Shown piece after piece: positions 1-9,262 of a stretch of 64,000 nt of DNA. This stretch comes from Bin5 sp963662575. Its GTDB lineage: Bacteria; Chloroflexota; Anaerolineae; Caldilineales; Caldilineaceae. Made by a program: the position numbers and the translations under genes. The stretch lies in assembly GCA_963662575.1 (NCBI GenBank), contig OY759723.1, positions 3,410,001-3,474,000 on the forward strand, written 5' to 3'. Position 1 is the first letter of the stretch. Each line of letters starts with the position of its first letter. The notes below the pieces were generated by a model that saw only the letters and a program-made list of their open reading frames with translations, was not told the DNA's origin and searched no databases.

Positions 1-563
1 GTCGCGGCAGGGGAAAAAGGAGCTCGCATCTATGACTGGGCCTGCCAACGGGTCGTAGAAAATCAAGACCAGATGCCGGGACGGGACAGTTGGCTCCTGG
101 TGCGACGTTCGCTGACCAAGCCGCACGAATGCGCCTACTTTCTCTCCAATGCGCCGCCTGACACTGCGCTGCTGACCCTGGCCCAGGTCGCCTCGACTCG
201 CTATACCATTGAACAGTGTTTCGAAGAGGCCAAAGGCGAAACCGGCCTCGACCACTATCAGGTGCGCTATTGGCCCAGTTGGTATCGACACATTACACTC
301 TCGATGATGGCACATGTATGGCTCGCCTGGCTCCGTCTCAGACGCAACCAGAAAAAGGGGGGCTTGAATCCTTTCTGGCCGAGTTGAGCGTGCCTGAAAT
401 CAGGCGTCTGCTCGAAATCGCCTTGCCCTTGCCACCTCGTTCGCCCCCCTTACGGCTTGCCTGGTCCATCTGGCGCCGCGCCAGACGACATCAAGCTCGT
501 CAATGTCACTGCAGACGCCTCTCTCAACTCTCTGTCATTCCATCCCTATTGCAACCACCTTAA
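1..563 (+). pseudogene. IS701-family transposase, C-terminal part, frameshifted
   Basis: The reading frame is already open at base 1, so the gene begins outside the window. It shows the C-terminal DDE-transposase signature RYTIEQCFEEAKGE followed by GLDHYQVR and WYRHITL, typical of IS701 transposases (catalytic Glu near the YxxEQ...K motif). This frame stops at 385-387. The expected family C-terminus (SVPEIRRLLEIALPLPP, then a WSIWRRARRHQARQCH tail) continues in the -1 frame to the TAA at 561-563. The shift falls in an A5G6 run at 352-362. A decayed copy is most likely. Programmed -1 slippage is possible but is not typical of IS701. No terminal inverted repeat could be placed. Confidence 0.8.
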
Positions 564-940
564 ATGCGGTTGTAGTACTAACTGACGATAGGATGCAATT
601 ATGCATGATGACGTCAATTCCCCGGCCGGATTTCATATGCGAAATAGCCGCGCTCAGTTGCACTTCTCTCCATTTGTTCTATCGTTCGGCTCGAGACAGT
701 CAGTTCCCAACTTTCTGCACATTCGTATCAACGAAATTGCCAATGGTGGATTCCATTCTTAAGACGTTGCCATTTGCGTTACTTGGAATGGAATTGGAAA
801 TCAGGTCAGACATTTTCTTTTCTTAATTGGGCAATTTCTTAGGGCATACACAATGAAGGTGAACGGTTACTGTTCGCGAAAGCCAGATTTTTGATCGAGG
901 CATTTGGATTGCTTTGCATTCCCCGCTGTAACCGCCAGGC

Positions 941-976
941 CAACTACAGTGTCTGTCGCAACTACAGTGTCCGTCG
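941..976. repeat. 18-bp direct tandem repeat, two copies
   Basis: Two adjacent 18-mers, CAACTACAGTGTCTGTCG and CAACTACAGTGTCCGTCG, differ at one base. No function can be assigned. Confidence 0.75.
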
Positions 977-1019
977 CGACCAGTTCTTCATCGCCGCTGG
1001 CATACAGTCTATCTGGCTG

Positions 1020-1244
1020 CGTATTCGGTTGGCAGCCGCCAGGTTGGCAGAGCCGCATGGCTGGAATGAGGACGAACGGTCGCTGAGGCGTGGTTTTAAG
1101 GGGGGCGTTGCGGGGGGAGTCCCCCCGCACAAGGGAGGGCCGAAGGCCCGACCGCCCATAAAATTAGGGTTAGGGGAGAGGAGTGAGGAGAGCGAGAACA
1201 CGTTTGCTTGCCTCGTTCAGAGTTGCAAATCAATAGCGGCTGAG
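1020..1244 (+). repeat. Dispersed intergenic element, copy 1 (58-bp hairpin core 1100-1157)
   Basis: The core begins with a G6 run and CGTTGCGGGG and ends in GGCCCGACCGCCC. Two close inverted repeats can form adjacent stem-loops, the second with stem GGGCC/GGCCC and loop GAA. Flanks shared with the copies near 21283-21491 and 25537-25811 include CGCATGGCTGGAA and GGTCGCTGAGGC upstream and a purine-rich GAG(T)GAGGAGAG stretch plus GTTGCAAAT and GCGGCTGAG downstream. The first hairpin carries GGGGGGAGTCCCCCC here instead of GGGGCGCAGCCCC, so pairing is kept while sequence changes. Confidence 0.8.
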
Positions 1245-1427
1245 TATTTACCCCTAGCTATAGTTGTGTAGACATCAGTCTTATGGTGGGAGGAGGTGAT
1301 GAGAGGGAGACGAGAAAACTGTTCTTGGTGCGGCGACTGAAGTCTGACGCCGTCAATTCATCAGAATCAGGCAGGATTTCACTGCGTCCCGCTTTGGGGC
1401 GCAACCATTGAGCAAGGAGTGAAAAGC

Positions 1428-3176
1428 ATGTCGAGATTTCGAAGGCAGTTGCTAATAGGTTTCATTCTGGTCCTTGGTATCATGCTGACGGCCTGTGTAG
1501 CGCCGGCCCAGCCGGCTGGTGACGGCATGGCAGAGTCGGGAGACTCGGATGCGATGATGCCGGAAGTAATGATGCCCGACGACGCGGCCGAAGATCAGAT
1601 TCTCAATGTCGTGCATGAGGGCGGCTGCGGCTCTGGGCCCTTCCCCGGCATCGACTACGGCAGCCCATGTAACTTCGGCCATATGTTCATGCCGCCTTTC
1701 CTGGTTGACATTGACGGCACGGTAATGCCCGGGCTTTTCACCACCGACTGGGAAGTGAATGAAGACCTCACCGAGTACATCTTCCATATCCAGGAAGAGG
1801 CGGTTTGGTCCGACGGCAAATCGATCACCGCCCAGGATGCGATCGACTGGTGGAACTACATTTTCCACTCCGACCGCAACTCATGGCCCCGCAACTTTGT
1901 GATGGGCGCGGTCGTGGGCATTGACGAGTTCGCCGACGGCGAGACCGAGACGATTGCCGGTCTTACCGCCCTGGATGACAAAACGCTAAAGGTTGAGCTG
2001 TGGCGCCCCGAGGGCTCGCTGCCGCAGCTGTGGGGCTTCCGTGAAGCTGCCCCGGCCCGCTTCTCCCAGTATGCCGATCTCCTGGAAAGAGCCGACGAAT
2101 TCAATGACGCTACGGAATGGCGCGGCGCGATGTCCGAACGCTTCTTCCAGGGTGAGAACGCGGCCGATCTTATCGTCAGCGGCCCCTTCAAACCGACCCA
2201 CCTGTCGCCTGAGCCGGACGCAATCTACCGTTTCGAACGCAATCCGAACTGGTGGGGAAAGCCGACTCTGTTGGACGGCATCGAATCCACGACCATTCGT
2301 GACTTCCAGACGATTCTGCTCATGTTCGAGAACGACGAGATAGACTTGGCTCTGCAGCTTGCCGGTCCTTCGTCTGTGCTGTTGCGCCAAAACCAACCTG
2401 AAGCCTTCCGTGAGATTCCCATCTCCGCATTCTGGGCAATGTATTTCATACCCGATCATGAGCCAGTCGACGACGTGAACCTGCGCCGCGCACTGATGTC
2501 TTCAATCGAGTGGGACAGGGTAGCCGAGATCGCCTGGGAAGGAGAGCAGTCGCCCAGCAACGCCGGCAGCCCGATGGCTCCGTCTTATCAGTGCTATGAC
2601 CCCAACTTCCAACCCTATCCCTTCAATCCGGAAAGGGCCAAGGAGTTCCTGGCGGAGTCCAAGTATGGCCCGACAGGTGAGACCGTACCCAAGATTCGGA
2701 TACTGACCGGTGGGAGCGATCCGCCACGCATTCGCGCTGCCCAGATTGTGCAGGAGATGTGGCGGGTAAACCTGGGCATCGAGGATGTCGAGATCAAGAA
2801 CGCCGAGGCCGAGTTTGTCGACGGTGAAGGGCTTGTTGCCCTGCGGGTAACGAGCGGTGGCTCCTTCCTGCCGCGTCCTGGCTATCTGCTGGAAGGGATC
2901 GCCCACACCCGCGGCGGCTCCTACCAGTCCTGGACGAACTATACCGAAGAGGGATGGGACGAGGAGATCGATGCACTTCTCTCAATGGATCCCAACAGTG
3001 CCGAATACTGTGAACGCTCGAACGCCATGCTGAAGAAGTTCACCGACGCTGCGCTCGTGATCCCGACCGGTTACATCCGCGGCTGGTTCCAGATTCAGCC
3101 CTGGGTCGGCGGTTACGGCCAGAGCCGCATCAGCTTCTGGCACACGATGACCGAGACCTACCTTAAAGAACGTTAA
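1428..3176 (+). CDS. ABC transporter solute-binding lipoprotein, family 5 (module 1)
   Basis: Predicted extracytoplasmic binding protein of the dipeptide/oligopeptide/oligosaccharide (SBP_bac_5) family, 582 residues. ATG 1428 is preferred over an in-frame GTG at 1419 because AAGGAG (1414-1419) lies 8 bases before it and overlaps the GTG. Residues 1-22 form a lipoprotein signal peptide ending in lipobox LTAC (Cys23), followed by a low-complexity linker. Family features include the EYIFHIQEEAVWSDGKSITAQDAIDWWNY-type lobe motif around residues 125-150 and VSGPFK near residue 250. It leads permease genes at 3282 and 4321. Substrate is unknown; neighbouring glycan genes suggest oligosaccharides, but this family also takes peptides. 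Confidence 0.9.
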   Translation: MSRFRRQLLIGFILVLGIMLTACVAPAQPAGDGMAESGDSDAMMPEVMMPDDAAEDQILNVVHEGGCGSGPFPGIDYGSPCNFGHMFMPPFLVDIDGTVMPGLFTTDWEVNEDLTEYIFHIQEEAVWSDGKSITAQDAIDWWNYIFHSDRNSWPRNFVMGAVVGIDEFADGETETIAGLTALDDKTLKVELWRPEGSLPQLWGFREAAPARFSQYADLLERADEFNDATEWRGAMSERFFQGENAADLIVSGPFKPTHLSPEPDAIYRFERNPNWWGKPTLLDGIESTTIRDFQTILLMFENDEIDLALQLAGPSSVLLRQNQPEAFREIPISAFWAMYFIPDHEPVDDVNLRRALMSSIEWDRVAEIAWEGEQSPSNAGSPMAPSYQCYDPNFQPYPFNPERAKEFLAESKYGPTGETVPKIRILTGGSDPPRIRAAQIVQEMWRVNLGIEDVEIKNAEAEFVDGEGLVALRVTSGGSFLPRPGYLLEGIAHTRGGSYQSWTNYTEEGWDEEIDALLSMDPNSAEYCERSNAMLKKFTDAALVIPTGYIRGWFQIQPWVGGYGQSRISFWHTMTETYLKER

Positions 3177-3191
3177 TTTGTGAAGAACAGT

Positions 3192-3231
3192 GGTCAGTGG
3201 TCGGCTGCTCTTGTGGCGCCGGCCGCTGACC
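3192..3231 (+). promoter_or_regulatory. Intercistronic hairpin between binding protein and permease, module 1
   Basis: Arms GGTCAGTGGTCGGC (3192-3205) and GCCGGCCGCTGACC (3218-3231) form a 14-pair stem with two G-U pairs and a 12-base loop. No T-run follows. Such hairpins often attenuate transcription or protect the upstream mRNA, giving more binding protein than permease. The left arm contains the CAGTGGT heptamer also found at 25681-25711. Confidence 0.6.
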
Positions 3232-3281
3232 GCCTCCTGTTTCCATTTCTCCTAGCACGACCTGCCACAGGGGATTGACAC

Positions 3282-4229
3282 GTGACCCGCTACCTCTCGA
3301 TGCGCGTTTTGATCATAGTCCCAACTCTGTTAGCAACGCTGCTGATTGTGTTCCTGCTGGGCTATTTGGGGCCGATCGATCCGGTCACGATTTTGCGTTC
3401 ACAGTGGGCAGCACAGGGTGTGTATCTGAATGAAGAGGAAGTGGCGGAGCTGCGCAGTCAGTACGGTCTGGACAGACCCTTCCACGAGCAGTTCGGCACT
3501 TACATGGGCAACCTGCTTCAGGGCAAGTTCGGTTATTCGTTCCTGGACGCCGCGCCGATCTGGCCGCGTATCAAACGCGCATTGCCCGTTTCCGGCCAGC
3601 TGGCGCTGGGCGTGTTAGCGATCATGGCGTTTATCGGCATCCCCTTAGGTGTGATCGCAGCCCGGTTTCACAATACCTGGCTGGACTATTCTATCGTTAG
3701 CGGTAGCCTGTTCTTTTGGTCCATTCCTCCCTATGTCCTTGTGCCGGTTATCCTGATCGTCGCGGTTCTCTGGCTGGACATCATGAACGTTCCCCGTGGT
3801 TGGAAGGGCGTCTGGCATCCATCCTATTTTGTAGCCGCGGCTATTATTTCGTCGCGTTCACTTGCAGGCGTTATTCGCCAGACTCGTGGCGGCATTCTGG
3901 AAGTGATGCAAAATGACTATGTCAGGACGGCGCGCGCCAAAGGCCTGACCGAAGTCAAGGTCATGGCGCGCCACGTGGCCCGCAACGCGCTCGTTCCTGT
4001 AGTCACCTCGCTCGGGCTATTGGTGGATGACTTCATGTGGGGGGCGGTGTTTCTCGAGTTAGCGTTCAACCTGCCCGGTCTGGGCCGTCTTTTTCAGCAA
4101 GGGTTGGCGGGCAGGGACTTTAACATGATCAACGGAGTGGTGCTCTTCACGGCCGGTATGACGATGGCACTGAATCTCATCGTCGACCTGATCTATCCTA
4201 TCCTGGATCCCCGCGTCGCCTACGACTAA
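3282..4229 (+). CDS. ABC transporter permease, DppB type (module 1)
   Basis: Inner-membrane permease of 315 residues, GTG start. The N-terminal membrane helix (RVLIIVPTLLATLLIVFLLGYLG) is followed by a periplasmic segment and about five further helices, as in DppB/OppB. The cytoplasmic EAA loop that contacts the ATPase is visible as DYVRTARAKGLTE near residues 210-222. It lies 105 bases after the binding-protein gene and 91 bases before its DppC-type partner. Confidence 0.92.
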   Translation: MTRYLSMRVLIIVPTLLATLLIVFLLGYLGPIDPVTILRSQWAAQGVYLNEEEVAELRSQYGLDRPFHEQFGTYMGNLLQGKFGYSFLDAAPIWPRIKRALPVSGQLALGVLAIMAFIGIPLGVIAARFHNTWLDYSIVSGSLFFWSIPPYVLVPVILIVAVLWLDIMNVPRGWKGVWHPSYFVAAAIISSRSLAGVIRQTRGGILEVMQNDYVRTARAKGLTEVKVMARHVARNALVPVVTSLGLLVDDFMWGAVFLELAFNLPGLGRLFQQGLAGRDFNMINGVVLFTAGMTMALNLIVDLIYPILDPRVAYD

Positions 4230-4320
4230 GACGCCTGAAGCGGAGTTCGTCCAGGAGAGGAAAGAATGCCCGATGCGGCAGCTTTAGAGGAATAGCGGGA
4301 ACAGCACAGAGGAAAACAGG

Positions 4321-5304
4321 ATGGCTCAGACGGATTCCGCAAATGCGGCGGACCTGTCGCTTGAACTGGAATTGCAGGAGGTGAAGTCCCGCGGCTTGTG
4401 GAGCGATGCCTTTAAGCGCTTGGTGCGAAACAGGCTGTCGATGGTCGGCTTCTTCATATTTCTACTTCTTTTCTTCACAGCAATCTTAGGACCCCTATTG
4501 GCCCCCTACCCCTACATGCTTCAAAACCTGGACCGGATCGCCGAAGGCCCAAGTGGTGAGTATCTTCTGGGGACTGACGACCTCGGACGAGACATGCTGA
4601 GCCGGATCATGTGGGGCGCGCGCACGGCTGGCATTGTCGCCATTATTTCTACGTTTTTCAGCCTTATTCTGGGGACACTACTGGGGGCGGTAGCCGCCTA
4701 TTCCGGCGGCTGGGCGGACTGGTTGGTAGGCCGCGCCGTTGATGTAACAATGTCGATTCCCCAGCTCCTTTTCGCTTCGCTGATTGCTGCGACGTTCCGC
4801 AAGCCGGTTGCCGACTGGGTCGATTCAATGTATGAGGCGACGGGCCTGGAATTCTTCTCTACGCCTACCTACGTCGACCTGATCGTTGTATTCGGGGCAC
4901 TCTCTTTTATCCAGTGGCCCGGCTACGCGCGCTTGATCCGAGGTCAGTTACTTACGTTGCGCGAAAGGGAGTTTGTCGAGGCTGCGCGCGCAATCGGAGT
5001 CAGCCAGAAAAAGATTTTGCTTAGGCATTTGATTCCTAACGCGCTCGGCCCACTGATAGTGCTCCTAACCTTCAGTTTTGGGGGGGCTATCGTCGCCGAG
5101 TCCGGCTTGAGTTTTCTCGGCGTGGGCGTTCAGCCACCCCAGGCCAGCTGGGGAGCAATGATCAGCGACAACTCGCTGAGCTGGCGCTACCGACCCTGGC
5201 TCGTCGCTGTCCCTGGCCTGACGCTTGCCATAGTCTCTGTCGGCATAAACTTCCTGGGCGACGGGCTGAATGACGCTCTCAACCCGCGCCAAGCAGATTC
5301 TTAA
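4321..5304 (+). CDS. ABC transporter permease, DppC type (module 1)
   Basis: Second inner-membrane permease, 327 residues. It has a long cytoplasmic N-terminus, a first helix near residues 40-60, the DppC signature LLGTDDLGRDMLSRIMWGAR near residues 80-100, and an EAA loop EFVEAARAIGVSQKK near residues 218-232. The C-terminus INFLGDGLNDALNPR is typical. It pairs with the DppB-type permease to form the pore. No ATPase gene follows; the next gene is a small protein in a different cluster. Confidence 0.92.
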   Translation: MAQTDSANAADLSLELELQEVKSRGLWSDAFKRLVRNRLSMVGFFIFLLLFFTAILGPLLAPYPYMLQNLDRIAEGPSGEYLLGTDDLGRDMLSRIMWGARTAGIVAIISTFFSLILGTLLGAVAAYSGGWADWLVGRAVDVTMSIPQLLFASLIAATFRKPVADWVDSMYEATGLEFFSTPTYVDLIVVFGALSFIQWPGYARLIRGQLLTLREREFVEAARAIGVSQKKILLRHLIPNALGPLIVLLTFSFGGAIVAESGLSFLGVGVQPPQASWGAMISDNSLSWRYRPWLVAVPGLTLAIVSVGINFLGDGLNDALNPRQADS

Positions 5305-5382
5305 CCCCCTGCCCTTGGAATTCCCACTTCAAATATCCACAGTCCAAAGTTGAGCATTGCTGCAGAATTTAAGGAGTTACTC

Positions 5383-5877
5383 ATGTACGATTGGACTGTG
5401 TTGAATCAGACCGTGAGCGAGACAATTGCCGGCGGCCGTGTTGGCGCCCCCCTATTTGTCCGCTGGACCGCGGCTGCAGCACAACACACTGCAGATCTCA
5501 AACCGCTGCTGGCCGAAATGAGTGCCTACGCCGAAATCTGGCTGTCGGCCAACCCGCGCCGGATCTATGCAACAGGCTCACCTGACAAAGGCCATCTCTC
5601 AGTCGCACTGGAATACGAGAACGGGGAGTCGGCCGTTCTGGCAATAACCCTGGCCCACGGTCACCCCTCGATGAACCTGGCCATCCTCGGCGCTCGCGGC
5701 TCGATCTTTCACACAGATGCCCAAGCACCCGCGCCAACAGAGAACTCTGCCAATGGCAAGGACGAAAGAATGCAGCAATCAACAGTCTTGTCCTCCTCAA
5801 ACATGGTGGCAGCCATCGATAGGTCACTCCTCGCCAAAAAACCGGTATCTCTGTCTCTCGAAGGAGACCAGACATGA
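5383..5877 (+). CDS. Small protein resembling an isolated Gfo/Idh/MocA C-terminal domain
   Basis: 164 residues. ATG 5383 is chosen because AAGGAG (5371-5376) lies 6 bases before it; an upstream TTG at 5350 has no site. The pattern HLSVALEYENGESAVLAITLA, then LAILGARGSIFHTDA, then IDRSLLAKKPVSLS resembles the beta-sheet substrate domain of Gfo/Idh/MocA oxidoreductases, while no N-terminal Rossmann fold or EKP motif is present. Its stop overlaps the start of the full-length Gfo/Idh/MocA gene (ATGA at 5874-5877), so translation is probably coupled. It could be a partner subunit or a remnant. Domain assignment is tentative. Confidence 0.65.
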   Translation: MYDWTVLNQTVSETIAGGRVGAPLFVRWTAAAAQHTADLKPLLAEMSAYAEIWLSANPRRIYATGSPDKGHLSVALEYENGESAVLAITLAHGHPSMNLAILGARGSIFHTDAQAPAPTENSANGKDERMQQSTVLSSSNMVAAIDRSLLAKKPVSLSLEGDQT

Positions 5878-7031
5878 GCAGCCAGCAACTGGGCGTCCTT
5901 CTGATTTCGGGCAGGCTGACGCATCAGGAAAACTACGCGCTGAACCTGCGGGCCGATCCCCGCTGCAGACTCGTTGGCCTGAGCGACGAAGTCGACGTTC
6001 CCCCCGAACGCGCCCAACTGAACAAGCAATTCGCAGAGGACCTGGACATCCCCTACTGGCCAAATCTGGATGATGCCCTGGCCCGCGATGACGTGCACCT
6101 CGTCTCCGTCTGCGCCGACCCTGAACGCCGCGGACGCATCGCTGCCCGCTGCGCCGACGCCGGCAAGCACGTCTATGTCGACAAACCCATGACGCCGTAC
6201 CTGTCACATGCCGACGCGGCCGTTGCCGCGGTCGAACGGGCGGGCGTGCGCAGTCAGATGTTCAGTTCCAACCTCCAGGGCTGGGTGCAAGAGGCCCGCC
6301 GAGTCGTCGAGTCAGGTATTCTGGGGGAATTGACAGCCATTCACGTCGATAACCTGTTCTCAAAGGGACCCAACGGTACCGCCAGGTTGGGCGCGCCGCG
6401 ACAGGCAGTCTACCCGCCCGTCATCTCCAATTACGTTGATGCAAAGGCCGAGCTGTATGCCATCGGCGTCTACGCGCTCGGGATGGTCTGCATGATATCC
6501 GGACGCGCAGTCGAGACCGTCTTCGGCAGCACAGCCAACTACTTTTTTGCCGAACACCAGGACCGGAATATGGAAGATTTCGGCTTCCTTTCATTGACCC
6601 TGGAGGGCGGGGCAACCGCCACAATTACCGGCGGGCGTATCGGATGGTCGAGTCATCCAGCCGGAGGCGCCAACCAGATCCACCTGATCGGAACCGAAGG
6701 CTCAATGTTTCTCGATGCAAATCGACCGCGGTTGGAAGTCTTTGCAAATGACCAACCTTGGACGCCACCGGAAATCAATCCCCGCGATCCGATGGGTTTT
6801 TGGCGTACAACCCAGGAAGAGGTCAACGCCCAACCCAAACGCACGATCGCATCCCTTTCCTCAGCACTGGATAGTCGCACCGATGCCAGCTACTTTGTCG
6901 ACTGCATCGTCGAGGAGCGCGAGAGCGAGATGAACGCGCGACAGGCTGCTTTGCTTACCGAAATCCTGCTCGCAGGGTATAAGTCCGCCGCCGAAGGGCG
7001 GGTCGTTGAGATGCCGCTGGCTCGCGATTGA
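5874..7031 (+). CDS. Gfo/Idh/MocA family oxidoreductase
   Basis: 385 residues, predicted cytoplasmic NAD(P)-dependent sugar or cyclitol dehydrogenase. The start overlaps the preceding stop and has AAGGAG at 5861-5866. The cofactor lysine lies in HVYVDKPMTPYL (Asp103-Lys104-Pro105), a variant of the usual EKP. The C-terminal domain has the usual GTEGSMFLDANRPRLEVF strand pattern. The N-terminal strand-turn (GVLLISGRLTHQ) lacks the ordinary GxGxxG loop, so cofactor binding may be altered. Substrate is not predictable. Confidence 0.87.
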   Translation: MSSQQLGVLLISGRLTHQENYALNLRADPRCRLVGLSDEVDVPPERAQLNKQFAEDLDIPYWPNLDDALARDDVHLVSVCADPERRGRIAARCADAGKHVYVDKPMTPYLSHADAAVAAVERAGVRSQMFSSNLQGWVQEARRVVESGILGELTAIHVDNLFSKGPNGTARLGAPRQAVYPPVISNYVDAKAELYAIGVYALGMVCMISGRAVETVFGSTANYFFAEHQDRNMEDFGFLSLTLEGGATATITGGRIGWSSHPAGGANQIHLIGTEGSMFLDANRPRLEVFANDQPWTPPEINPRDPMGFWRTTQEEVNAQPKRTIASLSSALDSRTDASYFVDCIVEERESEMNARQAALLTEILLAGYKSAAEGRVVEMPLARD

Positions 7032-7150
7032 AATCACGCCCAGGGCGCAACGGCCCGACTGCAGTTGAAACAAAGGTCCAAATTACAAGAGTTCAAGCTG
7101 TACTCGAAACAGAAACTGTTGCGAATCCGCTTCAAATTCAGGGGAGTCTG

Positions 7151-8191
7151 ATGACAACTTCGAAACGCTACACAGCCGAATATCTGCGAGGAGTCAGCCG
7201 GAGACTTTTCGCGGCATCGGGAGCCCCCGATGACATCGCCGCGACGGTTGCGGAAATCCTGGTTAATGCCAATCTCGCCGGCCACGACTCTCACGGCGTG
7301 CAGTTTGTGCCGATGTACCTGGACCGCATTGAGGACGGGCACATTGTCGGCGACGCCTACCCTGAAATCGTCCGTGAGAGCACCAATACGGTGCACGTTG
7401 ACGGGCACAGTGGATTTGGCCACAATATGAGCCGCCGGGCGATGGAGTGGGCTATTGATAGGGCAAGGAAGTCGGCGGTCTGCTGCGTCACTTTCCAGAA
7501 TACGACTCATATCGGCCGTGTTGGCGAGTACGCTGAGCAGGCTGCACGGGCCGGCTGCATCACGCTGATAACACTGGGCGGCGCTTCGGCAGCAGGTTCA
7601 CAGGTCGTTCCATTCGGCGGCGCGCGCGGCGCCCTGGGCACCAATCCGATAGCGGTCGGCATTCCCACCGGAGACGACGCTCCCTTCGTGATTGACTTTG
7701 CCACAAGCGTGATTGCCGGAGGAAAGATTCTGGTGGCCCGCAGTAAGGGGCTTGAACTTCCGGAAGGCGCGATCGTCGACAAACACGGCCATCCCAGTAC
7801 CCAACCGGAGGACTTTGCTGACGGAGGCTTTCTGCTGCCATTTGGAGGCCACAAGGGTTACGCCCTTTCACTGTTCTTCAGTCTTATGGGCGGGCTGGCC
7901 GGCGACTTCAATGCGGAGTTGACTTCGATGGCGGGCCTGTTCATGCAAGTCTACGACGTAGCTGCATTTACACATCTTGAAAACTATCAACGCAATGTTC
8001 GCACCGTTCTGGATGCCATGAAGACGACTCCACCGGCCCCCGGGTTCGAGGAAGTCCTGGTCCCAGGCGACATGGAGCATCGTTCGCGGCAGCAACGTCT
8101 GGCGGAAGGGATCGACGTGCCGGCGGACACATTTGATAAGATCGAGGCATGGGCCGACAAACTAAACGTATCACTAGCGGAAGAAGACTAG
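7151..8191 (+). CDS. Malate/L-lactate dehydrogenase (Ldh_2) family oxidoreductase
   Basis: 346 residues. Family members (YlbC, MDH2, AllD, delta1-piperideine-2-carboxylate reductase) interconvert 2-hydroxy or imino acids with 2-oxo acids using NAD(P)H. ATG 7151 follows AGGGGAG; a longer in-frame start at 7028 adds unconserved residues. Family motifs visible are GHDSHG (residues 44-49, catalytic His48 region), NTTHIGRVG (118-125), LGTNPIAVG (162-170) and the PFGGHKGYALSL loop (230-241). It sits between two Gfo/Idh/MocA genes, suggesting a shared sugar-acid route. Confidence 0.9.
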   Translation: MTTSKRYTAEYLRGVSRRLFAASGAPDDIAATVAEILVNANLAGHDSHGVQFVPMYLDRIEDGHIVGDAYPEIVRESTNTVHVDGHSGFGHNMSRRAMEWAIDRARKSAVCCVTFQNTTHIGRVGEYAEQAARAGCITLITLGGASAAGSQVVPFGGARGALGTNPIAVGIPTGDDAPFVIDFATSVIAGGKILVARSKGLELPEGAIVDKHGHPSTQPEDFADGGFLLPFGGHKGYALSLFFSLMGGLAGDFNAELTSMAGLFMQVYDVAAFTHLENYQRNVRTVLDAMKTTPPAPGFEEVLVPGDMEHRSRQQRLAEGIDVPADTFDKIEAWADKLNVSLAEED

Positions 8192-8204
8192 GAGGAGCAG
8201 TCAG

Positions 8205-9257
8205 ATGCCAGAGAAATATCGCGTAGGCGTTGTCGGTCTGTCAGGAATCGCGGCCAACCGCCCGGCGGCAGAAGCGGGCAATATCTTGAAGACGCCCAGC
8301 CCCAGCTCACATCTGGGAGCCTACCACCTTATCCCCCAGACTGACGTGGTCGCCGTCTGTGAACTGAAGACGGAGCTGTTCGAAAAGGTAGCTGATACTT
8401 GGGGGCAGGAGTTCGGGGAGTTGGAAACCTACACCGACTACCGCGCCATGATCGAACGCGAGAATCTCGATATCGTGAGCGTCGTCACCTCAGACCACCG
8501 CCACACCGATATCGTGGTGGAAGCTGCAAACGCCGGCGCAAAGGGAATCATCTGCGAAAAGCCGTTCGCTACAACTGTGGACGAATGCACGCGCATGATC
8601 GAAGCCTGCGAGGCGAGCGGAACCCTCCTTGTCGTCGACCACACCAATCGTTGGGGACCCCACTATGACGTGGCCAGAGAGGCGATACGCAGTGGTTCGA
8701 TCGGCGCAGTGCAGCGCATTGTCGCCACGCTGGGCGGACCGCGGGCGATGATGTTCCGCAACGGCACACATCTTGTCGACGGCGTCTGCTTCTTTGCCGA
8801 TTCGGAGCCGGAATGGGTCTTCGCCGAACTGGAACCGGGCTACGATCATTATGACAGGTATTTGGGGGACGGCGGCAGAGATCCGGCTACCGATCCGGCA
8901 GTCTCTGGTTACGTCCATTTCCGCAACGGCGTGCGCGCCTTTGTCAATGCCAACAAGTCGCAGTTTGCGGCCAGCTTTACCTTCCAGGTCTACGGCGAAA
9001 CCGGCATGCTCGACGTCCACAACAGTCGCGTCATCCGCCGCGACAGAAATAATTCCGAATTCCTTCCCTTCGAAGCCCACTTGTATACGAGGATTCCGGC
9101 CTGCGTTGCCGATCTGATCGATGCCATCGAAAACGGCAGCGACCTGCTCAGTCCGGCAAGAGAGGCCAAGAAGACGGTAGAGATTCTGGTCGGATTCCTT
9201 CAATCCCATGCGCGCGGCAATGTGCGCGTTGACCTGCCGCTGCCTGCCGGACATTGA
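8205..9257 (+). CDS. Gfo/Idh/MocA family oxidoreductase
   Basis: 350 residues, 13 bases after the Ldh_2 gene with AGGAGGAG before the ATG. The N-terminus YRVGVVGLSGIAAN is the Rossmann beta-strand and turn. The cofactor and catalytic lysine is in GIICEKPFATTVDE (Glu118-Lys119-Pro120), and GTHLVDGVCFF carries the usual histidine of the active-site region. The C-terminal domain contains VYGETGMLDVHNSR. Predicted cytoplasmic NAD(P)-dependent sugar or cyclitol oxidation; substrate unknown. Confidence 0.9.
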   Translation: MPEKYRVGVVGLSGIAANRPAAEAGNILKTPSPSSHLGAYHLIPQTDVVAVCELKTELFEKVADTWGQEFGELETYTDYRAMIERENLDIVSVVTSDHRHTDIVVEAANAGAKGIICEKPFATTVDECTRMIEACEASGTLLVVDHTNRWGPHYDVAREAIRSGSIGAVQRIVATLGGPRAMMFRNGTHLVDGVCFFADSEPEWVFAELEPGYDHYDRYLGDGGRDPATDPAVSGYVHFRNGVRAFVNANKSQFAASFTFQVYGETGMLDVHNSRVIRRDRNNSEFLPFEAHLYTRIPACVADLIDAIENGSDLLSPAREAKKTVEILVGFLQSHARGNVRVDLPLPAGH

Positions 9258-9262
9258 GGTCG

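Larger units (their letters stand above)
564..1427. other. Intergenic region, no convincing gene
   Basis: About 860 bases lie between the transposase remnant and the first solute-binding protein gene. Open frames here have no recognisable protein pattern and overlap repeats. The region holds an 18-bp tandem duplication (941-976), a copy of the dispersed repeat (about 1020-1244) and the ribosome binding site of the next gene. Confidence 0.6.

Noticed and set aside
503..1271. Small proteins in the first intergenic region
   Set aside because: Frames cross the repeat element and do not look like conserved proteins.
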